Shown: one piece after another, positions 44,985 through 53,960 of the stretch | How the letters are laid out: every line of letters begins with the position of its first letter | How positions within the stretch are numbered: the stretch's first letter is position 1 | NCBI RefSeq assembly: GCF_004310335.1 | Contig: NZ_SIRS01000006.1 | Span: 98,297-162,296 of the forward strand | DNA from: Hyunsoonleella pacifica | Lineage (GTDB): Bacteria > Bacteroidota > Bacteroidia > Flavobacteriales > Flavobacteriaceae | Length of the DNA stretch: 64,000 nt | Reading direction: 5' to 3' | The notes under the pieces: model-generated | Database searches by the model: none | Seen by the model: the letters and a program-made list of their open reading frames with translations, nothing else | What the model was told of the DNA's origin: nothing | Position numbers and translations under genes: made by a program

Positions 44985-45347
44985 ATGAATAAAAAAACTT
45001 TGGTGTTAGGAGCCTCTTTAAAACCTAATAGGTATTCTAATTATGCCATACAACGGTTAGTGGCAAATAAAGTTGAAACTGTGGCCTTTGGATTAAGAGA
45101 AGGAGAAGTATCTGGTATAGTTATAGATACAGAATTATTGAATTATGAAAATATTCACACAGTAACTTTATATTTAAATCCAAAACGACAAAAAGAATAT
45201 TACAGTTACATAGTTTCTTTAAATCCAAAGCGTGTTATTTTTAATCCGGGTACTGAAAATCCAGAGTTTTATGAAATTTTAAAAGAAAATAATATTGCAT
45301 TTGAAGCAGCATGTACTTTAGTCTTGCTTTCTACGAATCAATATTAA
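44985..45347 (+). CDS. CoA-binding (CoA_binding_2) domain protein
   Basis: The 120-residue Rossmann-type protein begins [19 protein letters not shown] and has [13 protein letters not shown], both typical of the small CoA-binding/YccU family. The ligand and process are unknown; the fold resembles the CoA site of succinyl-CoA synthetase. Its 3' end overlaps the convergent symporter gene by 30 bases. It is divergent from the outer-membrane receptor. Confidence 0.92.
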   Translation: MNKKTLVLGASLKPNRYSNYAIQRLVANKVETVAFGLREGEVSGIVIDTELLNYENIHTVTLYLNPKRQKEYYSYIVSLNPKRVIFNPGTENPEFYEILKENNIAFEAACTLVLLSTNQY

Positions 45348-46766
45348 CCCTAGGAAAGTAAATAAACCATTTATAATTAAAATTTCAAACCCTATTTGAT
45401 AGCCGTTAAATAAATCCACGGAGTATTTGTTTAAAATATAGGAAAGTATTGGTGCGATAATAGCAATAATCCAAACATAACGATCTTTTATATTCTGTTT
45501 GGTAAATATGCCAAAGGCAAAAAGACCTAAAAGAGGACCATAAGTATAGCCTGCAGCTTTAAATAATTCCCAAATAACGGAAACGTCTTTGAAGATTAAA
45601 TCAAATAGAATGATAACTATTATTAGAAGTATACTAATTAATACGTGAGTTCTTTTTCTAATCTTTTTTTGAATCTTTTTAGGTTTTTTATCCAATTCAA
45701 TAATATCTATGCAGAATGAGGTAGTTAAGGATGTTAGGGCAGAGTCAGCACTAGAATAGGCTGCTGCTATAAGTCCCAAAAGAAAGAATGCTGAGGTTAA
45801 AGTACCAATTTCTGGCAGCATGGCTATAGTTGGAAACAAATCATCTTTTTTAGCTGTTATACCATGTTGATTAGCATATTGTGTTAGCAATAAACCTAAA
45901 ACCAAAAACAAAATATTAACAAAGATTAAAACTATGCTAAACGAAACCATATTTTTTTGAGCTTCTTTTAAATTTTTGCAGGTTAAGTTTTTTTGCATCA
46001 TGTCTTGGTCTAACCCTGTCATCGTAATTGTAATAAACATTCCAGCTAAAAAACTTTTTATAAAATACTGGGAATCATTTATGTCTTCTAAAAAGAAAGT
46101 TTTACTCAATGCGCTTTTGGTAACATTAGTGTAAATTTCAGAAACGCTATTTAAATCAAGAGCAGATGCAAGAAACGTTATCGTTATAACTACTGATACT
46201 AGCATAAATAGTGTTTGGAGTGTATCTGTAAAAATAATAGTTTTAATACCACCCTTAAAAGTGTAAAGCCATATAAGAACAATAGTAATAATAACTGTAA
46301 TGAAAAATGGGATTCCAATCTTATCAAAAACTAAAAGTTGTAACACTTTTGCTACTAAAAACAATCTAAAGGCAGCACCTATTGTTCTAGAAATTAGGAA
46401 GGCTATAGATCCTGTTTTATAACTTAAAATTCCAAATCTATCTTTTAAATAAGAGTATATAGAGGTTAAATTAAGCTTATAATATAATGGTAAGAGCAGG
46501 TATGCTATAACTAAATACCCAAAAAAGTAACCAAAAACAACTTGTAGGTAACCAAACTGTTTTGTTTCTACAGCACCAGGTACTGAAATAAAAGTAACAC
46601 CAGAAAGTGAAGCACCAATCATTCCAAAAGCTACCAAATACCATGGTGCCGATTTGTTGGCTTTAAAAAAGGCATCGTTAGAATCCTCTTTTCCAGTGAA
46701 GTAAGAGATTAAAATTAGAACAATAAAGTAAGCTGCTATTAAAAGTAGGATTTGAGTAACACTCAT
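45318..46766 (-). CDS. Sodium:solute symporter family transporter
   Basis: The start at 46766 (M-S-V-T-Q-I) is preferred over an ATG ten codons upstream because the first transmembrane helix then starts in the usual place (482 residues). Twelve to thirteen hydrophobic segments and the SSS blocks [17 protein letters not shown] and [23 protein letters not shown] identify the family. Substrate is not visible; related transporters carry sialic acid, sugars or pantothenate with sodium. It overlaps the CoA-binding gene at its 3' end. Confidence 0.92.
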   Translation of the reverse strand: MSVTQILLLIAAYFIVLILISYFTGKEDSNDAFFKANKSAPWYLVAFGMIGASLSGVTFISVPGAVETKQFGYLQVVFGYFFGYLVIAYLLLPLYYKLNLTSIYSYLKDRFGILSYKTGSIAFLISRTIGAAFRLFLVAKVLQLLVFDKIGIPFFITVIITIVLIWLYTFKGGIKTIIFTDTLQTLFMLVSVVITITFLASALDLNSVSEIYTNVTKSALSKTFFLEDINDSQYFIKSFLAGMFITITMTGLDQDMMQKNLTCKNLKEAQKNMVSFSIVLIFVNILFLVLGLLLTQYANQHGITAKKDDLFPTIAMLPEIGTLTSAFFLLGLIAAAYSSADSALTSLTTSFCIDIIELDKKPKKIQKKIRKRTHVLISILLIIVIILFDLIFKDVSVIWELFKAAGYTYGPLLGLFAFGIFTKQNIKDRYVWIIAIIAPILSYILNKYSVDLFNGYQIGFEILIINGLFTFLGLILIRRKQD

Positions 46767-46890
46767 AAAATTAATTTTCAAGTTTTGAAAATACAACTAT
46801 TCAAATTCAAAATCAAAATGTGATAATAGGTATTTTGATTGCAGGTTCTAAAATTAGCGAAATTGATGTGTAAGTACTATTTTCGCATTT

Positions 46891-47508
46891 ATGGAATTCT
46901 CCTCAAAGTTGTTAGAAAATGCTGTGAATGAAATCTCTCAATTACCAGGTATTGGTAAGCGCACGGCATTGCGTTTGGTATTACATTTGTTGCGTCAGCC
47001 TAAAGAACAAACAAATGCATTATCTCAAGCATTACTTGATATGAGAATGAATATTAAGTTTTGTAAATCATGCAATAATATTAGTGATGTAGAGTTGTGT
47101 GAAATATGCGCTAACCCTAATCGTAATAGTCGTGTGATTTGCGTTGTTGAAGATATTAGAGATGTTATTGCTATAGAAAATACAAGTTCTTTTAAAGGCT
47201 TCTATCATGTATTAGGAGGTAAGATTTCTCCAATTGATGGTATTGGACCGCATGACTTAAACATTACGCCTCTGGTTGAAAAAGTAAAATCAGGAGATAT
47301 TGATGAAATTATTTTTGCTTTGAGTTCTACTATGGAAGGAGATACAACTAATTTTTACATTTTTAAACAGATTAAAGAATATAATATAACTACATCTACC
47401 ATTGCAAGAGGTGTTTCTGTAGGAGACGAATTGGAATATACCGATGAGGTTACCTTAGGTAGAAGCATCTTAAATCGTGTGCCATTTGAATCTTCTTTAA
47501 AACTATAA
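46891..47508 (+). CDS. recR: Recombination mediator RecR
   Basis: A 205-residue DNA-repair protein with the order helix-hairpin-helix ([12 protein letters not shown]), C4 zinc finger ([16 protein letters not shown]) and Toprim domain ([14 protein letters not shown] and [12 protein letters not shown]). RecR helps RecA load on gapped DNA with RecO and RecF. Length is standard. It is 10 bases upstream of the glycosyltransferase gene, which probably reflects a conserved operon rather than a shared role. Confidence 0.97.
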   Translation: MEFSSKLLENAVNEISQLPGIGKRTALRLVLHLLRQPKEQTNALSQALLDMRMNIKFCKSCNNISDVELCEICANPNRNSRVICVVEDIRDVIAIENTSSFKGFYHVLGGKISPIDGIGPHDLNITPLVEKVKSGDIDEIIFALSSTMEGDTTNFYIFKQIKEYNITTSTIARGVSVGDELEYTDEVTLGRSILNRVPFESSLKL

Positions 47509-47518
47509 TTTTATTTTT

Positions 47519-48616
47519 TTGAAACTATCTGTAGTTATATTAAATTATAATGTATGTTACTTTTTAGAGCTCTGTTTAAAAAGTGTACAAGCTGCTATTG
47601 CTAATATTGATGCTGAAATTATTGTGGTGGATAATAATTCACAAGATGATAGCTGTGATATGGTAAAGCAGAGGTTCTCTGATGTAAAATTAATTGAAAA
47701 TAAAAACAATTATGGTTTTTCAAAAGGCAATAATATAGGTGTTTCACATGCGAAAGGAGAATACATTTGTATTTTAAACCCAGATACAGTAGTTGCTGAA
47801 GATACTTTTGAAAAGTTATTAGAGTTTAGTGAAGGAAAGCATAATTTAGGAGCAATAGGGTGTAAACTAGTAGATGGTAGAGGTTGCTTTTTACCAGAAA
47901 GTAAACGGAATATCCCTTATGTAAGAGCCGCTTTTAAAAAAATATTTGGAGATGCCTCCGATTATTACGCAAATCATCTCTCTAAAGATGATATTGGTAA
48001 AGTTAATATTTTAGTAGGAGCTTTTATGTTCTTAAGGAAAGAAGTTTATGTTAAGGTTGATGGTTTTGATGAAGACTATTTCATGTATGGAGAGGATATC
48101 GATCTGTCTTATAAATTAATAAAGGCTGGTTTTCAAAATTATTACTTAGGAAACATAAAGGCAGTACATTTCAAGGGAGAAAGTACATTAAGAGATAAGC
48201 ATTATGCACGTAGGTTTTATGGGGCAATGCAGATTTTTTATAAGAAGCACTTTAAGAAAAATATTTTATTTGATTTAGTAGTAAGATTAGGGATAAGAAT
48301 AGTGTATTTTTTTAGAGGCACTAAGATTGAGAAAGTAAAGTCTATTTATCAATATATATTAATTTCAGATAAAGTGAATGAAAGATTAAGTGCTGTTTTA
48401 TCTGAAAATTTTAATGTTAGAGATGTTATGAGTGATTTTCAAAAAGACACAGAAATCATACTGGATGCTAACTATTTAAGTTATGCTAATATTATAGAGA
48501 TTATGCATAAATATGCCGGTCAAAAAAAATGGACTTATAAAATATTACCTAATAACTCTAGTTTTATTGTGGGGAGTGACGATGCTATAAGTAGAGGGGA
48601 GGTTATAAATTTTTAA
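47519..48616 (+). CDS. Family 2 glycosyltransferase
   Basis: The GT-A domain is visible in VVILNYN...CLKSV, EIIVVDNNSQDDSC and CILNPDTVV with the DxD-type residues, followed by a C-terminal region with MYGEDIDLSYKL. These are typical of rhamnosyltransferase-like inverting enzymes. A TTG codon at 47519, 10 bases after recR, is the start. The final 100 residues include a basic segment and may bind the membrane. The sugar and acceptor cannot be predicted, but surface polysaccharide or glycolipid is likely. Confidence 0.92.
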   Translation: MKLSVVILNYNVCYFLELCLKSVQAAIANIDAEIIVVDNNSQDDSCDMVKQRFSDVKLIENKNNYGFSKGNNIGVSHAKGEYICILNPDTVVAEDTFEKLLEFSEGKHNLGAIGCKLVDGRGCFLPESKRNIPYVRAAFKKIFGDASDYYANHLSKDDIGKVNILVGAFMFLRKEVYVKVDGFDEDYFMYGEDIDLSYKLIKAGFQNYYLGNIKAVHFKGESTLRDKHYARRFYGAMQIFYKKHFKKNILFDLVVRLGIRIVYFFRGTKIEKVKSIYQYILISDKVNERLSAVLSENFNVRDVMSDFQKDTEIILDANYLSYANIIEIMHKYAGQKKWTYKILPNNSSFIVGSDDAISRGEVINF

Positions 48617-48660
48617 GGTTAAATATTGAATTTAATTCAAAAAAATTAATGTTTTTTAAT

Positions 48661-48668
48661 TAATTTTG
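48661..48668 (+). promoter_or_regulatory. Minus-7 promoter box of the E2 gene
   Basis: TAATTTTG matches TAnnTTTG 37 bases before the ATG. The minus-33 TTG is not at its normal distance. Confidence 0.4.
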
Positions 48669-48705
48669 CAATTGAAATAACAAATAAAGGCTTTAGTTTA
48701 AATAA

Positions 48706-50031
48706 ATGGCAAAGTTTGAATTGATATTACCGAAAATGGGAGAAAGTGTTGCTGAAGCAACAATCACATCTTGGTTAAAAGATGTTGGTGATACTATTGA
48801 ATTGGATGAAGCTGTATTAGAAATAGCTACTGATAAGGTAGATAGTGAAGTGCCTAGTGAAGTGGAAGGTGTTTTGATTGAAAAACGTTTTGAAGTTGAT
48901 GATATCGTGCAAGTGGGTCAGGTTTTAGCTATCATTGAAACAGAAGGAGATGATATGCCTATTACAGAAACTATCAAAACTTCTAAAACAGAAGAAACAA
49001 CAGCAGTGGTTAAAGAACTTACCGAAAAGATTGAAATAGCAAAGACTGCCGTTAGTTCTACTGTACCATTGGTATCAAATAACGAACGTTTTTATTCGCC
49101 ATTAGTTAAAAATATTGCCAAACAAGAAGGGATTTCTCAAGACGAATTAGATGGTATTCCTGGCACAGGAAAAGGCGGAAGAGTTACTAAGAATGATATT
49201 TTAAGTTACATTGAGAGTAGAGGAATAACTCCTACGCAAAATATAGAGTCTAAACAAAAAACATCCAGTCCACCAAAGCCTGTTGTATCAAAAGCTGAAT
49301 CTAAACCAATGGTAGTAAGTGGGGAGGATGAAATTATTGAAATGACACGTATGGGGAAATTAATTTCCCAACACATGACAGATTCTTTACAAACTTCTGC
49401 TCACGTACAAAGTTTTATTGAGGCAGATGTAACAAAAATATGGAACTGGCGTAATAAAGTAAAGGATGAGTTTGAAAAGCGAGAAGGTGAAAAATTGACA
49501 TTTACCCCAATTTTTATGGAAGCTGTTGCTAAAGCCTTACGTGATTACCCTTTATTGAATATCTCTGTTGATGGAGACAAAATCATTAAAAAGAAAAATA
49601 TTAATCTAGGTATGGCAACAGCTCTTGCTGATGGCAACCTTATTGTACCCGTAATAAAAAATGCAGACCAATTAAATTTGGTTGGAATAACTAAGCAAGT
49701 TAATGATTTAGCAAGTAGAGCAAGAAATAACCAATTAAACCCTGATGATATTAGTGATGGTACGTATACAGTTACCAACGTAGGCTCTTTTGGAAGCATT
49801 ATGGGTACACCTATAATCAATCAACCTCAAGTTGGTATTTTAGCATTGGGAGCAATTAGAAAAGTACCTGCGGTTATTGAAACCTCGGAAGGGGATTTTA
49901 TTGGTATTCGTTATCGTATGTTTTTATCACATTCTTACGACCACCGTGTTGTTAATGGAGCACTTGGCGGGATGTTTGTTAAAGCAGTGAAAGACTATTT
50001 GGAAGCTTGGGATAGTGATAGAGAAATTTAG
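48706..50031 (+). CDS. Dihydrolipoyllysine acyltransferase (E2) of a 2-oxoacid dehydrogenase complex
   Basis: The 441-residue protein has a lipoyl domain (Lys44 in EIATDKVDSEVP), an E3-binding segment (about 128-172: SPLVKNIAKQEGI....GTGKGGRVTKNDI) and the CAT catalytic domain. In the final motif the usual H-R-V-V-D-G reads H413-R-V-V-N417-G, so the conserved aspartate is asparagine. The enzyme transfers acyl groups from lipoate to CoA. No E1 or E3 gene is adjacent, so the complex (pyruvate, 2-oxoglutarate or branched-chain) is not assigned, although the sequence is closest to the branched-chain type. A strong terminator follows. Confidence 0.93.
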   Translation: MAKFELILPKMGESVAEATITSWLKDVGDTIELDEAVLEIATDKVDSEVPSEVEGVLIEKRFEVDDIVQVGQVLAIIETEGDDMPITETIKTSKTEETTAVVKELTEKIEIAKTAVSSTVPLVSNNERFYSPLVKNIAKQEGISQDELDGIPGTGKGGRVTKNDILSYIESRGITPTQNIESKQKTSSPPKPVVSKAESKPMVVSGEDEIIEMTRMGKLISQHMTDSLQTSAHVQSFIEADVTKIWNWRNKVKDEFEKREGEKLTFTPIFMEAVAKALRDYPLLNISVDGDKIIKKKNINLGMATALADGNLIVPVIKNADQLNLVGITKQVNDLASRARNNQLNPDDISDGTYTVTNVGSFGSIMGTPIINQPQVGILALGAIRKVPAVIETSEGDFIGIRYRMFLSHSYDHRVVNGALGGMFVKAVKDYLEAWDSDREI

Positions 50032-50051
50032 AAAGTTTAAAATATAATTGG

Positions 50052-50077
50052 AAACCCAACCATTAATGGTTGGGTTT
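50052..50077 (+). terminator. Terminator of the E2 gene
   Basis: AAACCCAACCATT / AATGGTTGGGTTT form a perfect hairpin 20 bases after the stop, then six or more T. Confidence 0.9.
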
Positions 50078-50123
50078 TTTATTTTTGTAACATCAATCAA
50101 GAAAATAGTAAAAACAAGATTTA

Positions 50124-50897
50124 ATGCAACTAAACCTTACTAAACCCATTTGTTTTTTCGATTTAGAAACTACGGGTATCAATATAACTTCAGATAGAAT
50201 TGTAGAGATTTCCATATTAAAAGTGTTTCCTAATGGAAATGAGGAACGCAAGACATGGCGAGTGAATCCTGAAATGCCTATTCCAAAAGAAGTTTCTGAA
50301 ATACATGGCATTTATGATGAAGATATAGCTGATAAACCCACGTTTAAGGAATTAGCTAAGGAAATTTATAATATGATAAAGGATTCAGATTTAGGAGGGT
50401 TTAATTCTAATAGATTTGATATTCCGCTTTTAGCAGAAGAGATGTTGCGTGCCGATATAGATTTTGATATGAAAAACCGCCAAGCTATTGATGTGCAAAC
50501 AATTTTTCATAAAATGGAACAGCGCACGTTAAGTGCTGCCTATAAATTTTATTGTAATAAAAGTTTAGATGATGCGCATAGTGCAGAAGCTGATACTAAT
50601 GCCACCTATGAAGTGTTAAAAGCACAGATAGAAAAATATGACGAATTAGAAAATGATGCTAAATTTTTAGCAGAGTTTAGTTCTAGAAAGAAGTTTGCTG
50701 ATTTTGCTGGTTTTATTGCATATAATAAAAAAGGAGAAGAATGTTTTTCCTTTGGAAAGCATAAAGGGAAATTGGTTATCGAAATATTGGAAAAGGAACC
50801 TGGTTATTTTGGATGGCTGTTAAATGCTGATTTTCCGTTATATACCAAAAAGGTACTTACAGCTATTAAGTTGCGAAGTTTTAATAATAAGTTTTAG
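50124..50897 (+). CDS. DnaQ-like 3'-5' exonuclease with DUF3820 C-terminus
   Basis: The DEDDh exonuclease block begins FFDLETTGI (Asp13 and Glu15) and continues with GFNSNRFDIPLL and later a DAHSAEADT segment bearing the His-Asp pair. The last 80 residues (about 205-257) carry the DUF3820 signature SFGKHKGK...GYFGWLL. The domain combination resembles other stand-alone exonucleases linked to DNA repair. It is expected to degrade single-stranded DNA or RNA ends in the cytosol. Length 257 residues; preceded by the E2 terminator, so it has its own promoter. Confidence 0.92.
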   Translation: MQLNLTKPICFFDLETTGINITSDRIVEISILKVFPNGNEERKTWRVNPEMPIPKEVSEIHGIYDEDIADKPTFKELAKEIYNMIKDSDLGGFNSNRFDIPLLAEEMLRADIDFDMKNRQAIDVQTIFHKMEQRTLSAAYKFYCNKSLDDAHSAEADTNATYEVLKAQIEKYDELENDAKFLAEFSSRKKFADFAGFIAYNKKGEECFSFGKHKGKLVIEILEKEPGYFGWLLNADFPLYTKKVLTAIKLRSFNNKF

Positions 50898-50965
50898 TAG
50901 GCAGTAGATAGAGTATGTAATATTGGGCTATGTAACTGAGAAAACATAACTTTTTATAAGTATGA

Positions 50966-51000
50966 GTTCCCCTCCTTAAATAGGCTAGGAGCGGGTTATT
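50966..51000. repeat. Degenerate member of the CCTCTCC palindrome family
   Basis: GTTCCCCTCCTTAAATAGG...GGAGCGGG resembles the clean member at 51161-51190 but with several mismatches in the right arm. Confidence 0.4.
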
Positions 51001-51013
51001 AGAGCAAGAGTGA

Positions 51014-51103
51014 CGCGTTAGGGATTGAACGGCATGTTTGAAATCCCTGACGCAGGAGGGGTTGAGTAGAGAAAGCCCGACCCCTTGTGGGTAACGCCCA
51101 AAT
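51014..51103. repeat. Intergenic repeat GCGTTAGGG...AACGCCC, copy 1
   Basis: Starts GCGTTAGGGATTGA and ends GAAAGCCCGACCCCTTGTGG followed by GTAACGCCC. The last 35 bases match the reverse complement at 54237-54267 with only two one-base gaps. Inverted ends GGGCGTTAC and GCGTTAGGG give it the look of a small mobile or palindromic element. No gene lies inside. Confidence 0.7.
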
Positions 51104-51160
51104 AAAATATAATGTACTCATGAGTACAGAATTGAAAGTTTATAATTTAACGTTAAGAGT

Positions 51161-51190
51161 TCCTCTCCTTTGGAGAGGTTAGGAGAGGCT
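51161..51190. repeat. CCTCTCC palindrome that includes the ribosome-binding site of the FAH gene
   Basis: CCTCTCC (51162-51168) can pair with either GGAGAGG at 51172-51178 or an identical GGAGAGG at 51182-51188. The second copy lies six bases before the ATG at 51195 and is a good Shine-Dalgarno-like sequence, so alternative pairing could hide or free it. Confidence 0.55.
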
Positions 51191-51194
51191 TGAT

Positions 51195-51806
51195 ATGAAA
51201 CTAATTTGCATAGGCAGAAATTATACCGAACATATTGAAGAGTTAGAAAACGAGAAACCCACAGATCCTGTGGTGTTTTTAAAGCCAGACACAGCTATTT
51301 TATTAAAAAAGCAACCATTTTTTATTCCTGATTTTTCTGAAGATGTGCATCATGAGGTAGAGGTTTTAGTAAAGATTAATAGAGTTGGTAAGCATATTGA
51401 CAAAAAATTTGCACATAAATATTATAGCGAAATTGGGCTTGGTATTGATTTTACAGCTCGTGATTTACAGAGCAAACTAAAAGCCAAAGGGTTGCCTTGG
51501 GAAAAAGCTAAAGCATTTGATGGTGCTGCTGTCGTTGGTAAATGGATGTCAAAAACAGAATTTGAAGACATTAATAAAATTAATTTTTCTCTAAAAAAGA
51601 ACGAAATTATTGTACAAAAAGGAAATACAAGCCATATGCTTTGGAAAATTGATGAATTAATAGAATATGTTTCTAAATATTTCACTTTAAAGATTGGAGA
51701 TATTATATTTACGGGCACACCTGCTGGAGTTGGTAGGGTTGTTGCTAATGACAAATTAAAAGGTTTTATAGGAGACACCGAATTATTTTCTATAACTGTT
51801 AAATAA
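51195..51806 (+). CDS. Fumarylacetoacetate hydrolase family protein
   Basis: A 203-residue FAH-fold enzyme with C-I-G-R-N-Y-T-E-H at the start, FLKPDTAI, and the metal site HHEVEV with E54 and E56 and a later Asp. Members cleave C-C bonds or decarboxylate small 2-oxo acids in central or aromatic metabolism. It is one base apart from the Hpt gene (stop then ATG), which then leads to cinA; this looks like an operon of convenience. The start codon is set by the GGAGAGG of the upstream palindrome. Confidence 0.93.
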   Translation: MKLICIGRNYTEHIEELENEKPTDPVVFLKPDTAILLKKQPFFIPDFSEDVHHEVEVLVKINRVGKHIDKKFAHKYYSEIGLGIDFTARDLQSKLKAKGLPWEKAKAFDGAAVVGKWMSKTEFEDINKINFSLKKNEIIVQKGNTSHMLWKIDELIEYVSKYFTLKIGDIIFTGTPAGVGRVVANDKLKGFIGDTELFSITVK

Positions 51807-51807
51807 C

Positions 51808-52149
51808 ATGGAACAACATTATAAATTATTTAGAGTAAAGGAATTAGCTGATAATGATGATGATTTTATTATGGCACTGGCCGCTACATTTTTAGAGGAA
51901 GTGCCTGAGGATGCAGAGCGTTTAAAAAAAGCAGTTGCTGAAAAAGACTATCATACAGCTTACCAAGCGGCTCATAAAATGAAACCAACAATAGATTTAT
52001 TTGAGTTGGGCGTTTTACAAGACTTAATTGAAGTACAGGATTGGGGTAAATTTACTAAAACTGATATGGATATTACAGACAAGTTAGATATCGTAATTAC
52101 TGCTGTAGATAATGCTACTGCAGAGATTAAGTCAGATTTTGGATTGTAA
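51808..52149 (+). CDS. Hpt domain phosphotransfer protein
   Basis: A 113-residue four-helix phosphotransfer protein. The phosphoacceptor would be His56 in AAHKMKPT, and the surrounding F-L-E-E-V-P-E-D-A-E-R-L and L-Q-D-L-I-E fit the Hpt fold. Such proteins relay phosphate between hybrid kinases and response regulators. No kinase or regulator is in the window, so partner and pathway are unknown. It is one base after the FAH gene and two bases before cinA. Confidence 0.85.
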   Translation: MEQHYKLFRVKELADNDDDFIMALAATFLEEVPEDAERLKKAVAEKDYHTAYQAAHKMKPTIDLFELGVLQDLIEVQDWGKFTKTDMDITDKLDIVITAVDNATAEIKSDFGL

Positions 52150-52151
52150 CT

Positions 52152-53402
52152 ATGTTAGCAGAAATTATAACCATTGGCGACGAACTTCTTATAGGTCAGG
52201 TTATAGACACCAATTCTGCTTTTATTGCTAAAACATTTAATAGTATTGGGGCATCTATCTATCAGATTACTTCTGTGCAAGATGATAGAGCACATATTCT
52301 TCAAGCGCTAAAAGATGCTGAGAGTCGTGTTGATATTATCATTTTAACTGGAGGTTTAGGGCCAACAAAAGATGATATTACCAAAAAAACTATCGCTGAA
52401 TATTTTAACGATACCTTAGTACGCAATGCTGATGTAACACAAAATATAGAAAACATCTGGAAGAAGTATGTTAGACAAACTTTGCTTCAGATAAATAAAG
52501 ACCAAGCATTGGTACCTTCGCAAGCCACAGTGTTGATGAATGAATTGGGTACGGCTCCGGGTATGTGGTTAGATAAAGGTAACAAAACATTTGTGTCTTT
52601 GCCAGGTGTACCTTTTGAAATGAAAAAGCTTATAGTGGATAAGGTAATTCCTATGTTAAAGGAAAAATATCAATTTCCATTTATTTTACATAAAACCTTG
52701 CTTACTTATGGTTTAGGTGAAAGTACAATAGCTAAACGCATTGAAGCTTGGGAAGAAGCACTTCCAGAAACAGTTAAGTTAGCCTATTTGCCAAAACTAG
52801 GTAGTGTAAGATTGCGCTTATCCTCTAAAGGGTTTAATGAGAAAGAGGTACGGCAAAATATTGATAAGGAAGTAGAAAAAGTATTGCCTTTAATAGAAGA
52901 TGCATTTGTTGGGTTTGAAGATGAAGCTGAATCTCTTGAAATTATTATTGCTAATAGATTAACACAATCTGGGAAAACTCTAGCAATTGCCGAAAGTTGT
53001 ACAGGCGGTAACGTAGCAGAACAATTCACTCAAAATGCAGGAGCATCAGCGTATTTTAATGGTGGCGTTGTTACTTACGCTACAGTATCTAAAATTAAGG
53101 TATTAGGAGTTTCAGAAGATGTTATTAAAAAGCATTCGGTTGTTAGTAAAGAAGTTGTTGAGGCTATGGCAAAAAATGTTCGTGAGTTATTCAATTCAGA
53201 TTATGGTTTAGCTACAACGGGAAATGCAGGTCCTTCAAAAGGAGATTCAGATGCTGAAGTAGGCACTGTTTTTATTGCTATTGCCACGAAAGATAAAGTG
53301 ATTTCGGAATCGTTTATGCTAGGCTCTGCAAGGAAACGTGTTATTAAAAAAGCTGTTAATAAAGCCTTAGAAATGCTAGAAAAAGAAATTTTGAAAAATT
53401 GA
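52152..53402 (+). CDS. cinA: CinA-like protein (nicotinamide-nucleotide amidase, competence/damage inducible)
   Basis: The 416-residue protein has an N-terminal MoaB/MogA-like domain (IGDELLIGQVIDTNS, TGGLGPTKDD, PGVPFEMK) and a C-terminal CinA amidase domain (about 260-410: AESCTGGNVAEQ, TTGNAGPS). Full-length CinA proteins act on nicotinamide-nucleotide and ADP-ribose derivatives in NAD repair and have been linked to DNA uptake. Length is normal. It ends 81 bases before rpmB, where a clear promoter begins a new unit. Confidence 0.95.
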   Translation: MLAEIITIGDELLIGQVIDTNSAFIAKTFNSIGASIYQITSVQDDRAHILQALKDAESRVDIIILTGGLGPTKDDITKKTIAEYFNDTLVRNADVTQNIENIWKKYVRQTLLQINKDQALVPSQATVLMNELGTAPGMWLDKGNKTFVSLPGVPFEMKKLIVDKVIPMLKEKYQFPFILHKTLLTYGLGESTIAKRIEAWEEALPETVKLAYLPKLGSVRLRLSSKGFNEKEVRQNIDKEVEKVLPLIEDAFVGFEDEAESLEIIIANRLTQSGKTLAIAESCTGGNVAEQFTQNAGASAYFNGGVVTYATVSKIKVLGVSEDVIKKHSVVSKEVVEAMAKNVRELFNSDYGLATTGNAGPSKGDSDAEVGTVFIAIATKDKVISESFMLGSARKRVIKKAVNKALEMLEKEILKN

Positions 53403-53413
53403 TAAAATTTTAA

Positions 53414-53443
53414 TTGCCATAATTCAAAATTTAAGTATATTTG
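53414..53443 (+). promoter_or_regulatory. Promoter of rpmB-rpmG-DUF4295
   Basis: TTG at 53414-53416, a 19-base spacer and TATATTTG at 53436-53443, which match the Bacteroidota consensus TTG-N19-TAnnTTTG. The start of rpmB is 40 bases downstream. Confidence 0.8.
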
Positions 53444-53483
53444 CACCTCGTTTTTAAGCAACAACATTTAAAAGTTAAAAGTA

Positions 53484-53720
53484 ATGTCAAGAGTTTGTGA
53501 ACTTACAGGGAAAAAGGCAATGGTTGGTAACAACGTGTCTCATGCAATGAATAAAACTAAGCGTAGATTTGATGCTAACTTAGTAAAGAAACGTTTTTAC
53601 ATTCCAGAAGAAGACAAGTGGATAACTTTAAAAGTGTCAACTTCTGCTTTAAAGACTATCAATAAAATAGGAATTTCTGCTGCTATTAAAGAAGCAAAAT
53701 CTAAAGGTTTTTTAAAATAA
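53484..53720 (+). CDS. rpmB: 50S ribosomal protein L28
   Basis: A 78-residue ribosomal protein opening S-R-V-C-E-L-T-G-K-K and containing N-N-V-S-H-A-M-N-K-T-K-R-R-F, as in L28. Only one cysteine is present, so it is the zinc-independent form. It is first in the rpmB-rpmG-DUF4295 unit, with rpmG 23 bases downstream. Confidence 0.98.
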   Translation: MSRVCELTGKKAMVGNNVSHAMNKTKRRFDANLVKKRFYIPEEDKWITLKVSTSALKTINKIGISAAIKEAKSKGFLK

Positions 53721-53743
53721 TACGCAGCTTAAAGTAGTATAAA

Positions 53744-53926
53744 ATGGCAAAGAAAGGCAATAGAATACAGGTAATATTAGAATGTACAGAGCATAAAGAG
53801 TCTGGACAACCAGGAACTTCAAGGTACATTACTACTAAAAACAAAAAGAATACGCCAGACAGAATGGAGTTAAAGAAATTTAACCCAATCCTTAAGCGTA
53901 TGACAGTTCATAAAGAAATTAAGTAA
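53744..53926 (+). CDS. rpmG: 50S ribosomal protein L33
   Basis: A 60-residue protein with ILECTEH and [21 protein letters not shown], the L33 pattern. Only one of the four zinc cysteines is present, so this is the zinc-free type, in agreement with its L28 partner. Thirty-four bases separate it from the DUF4295 gene. Confidence 0.98.
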   Translation: MAKKGNRIQVILECTEHKESGQPGTSRYITTKNKKNTPDRMELKKFNPILKRMTVHKEIK

Positions 53927-53960
53927 TAAGCTTCAAACCGTAAGCTAAAAAAAATAAGCC

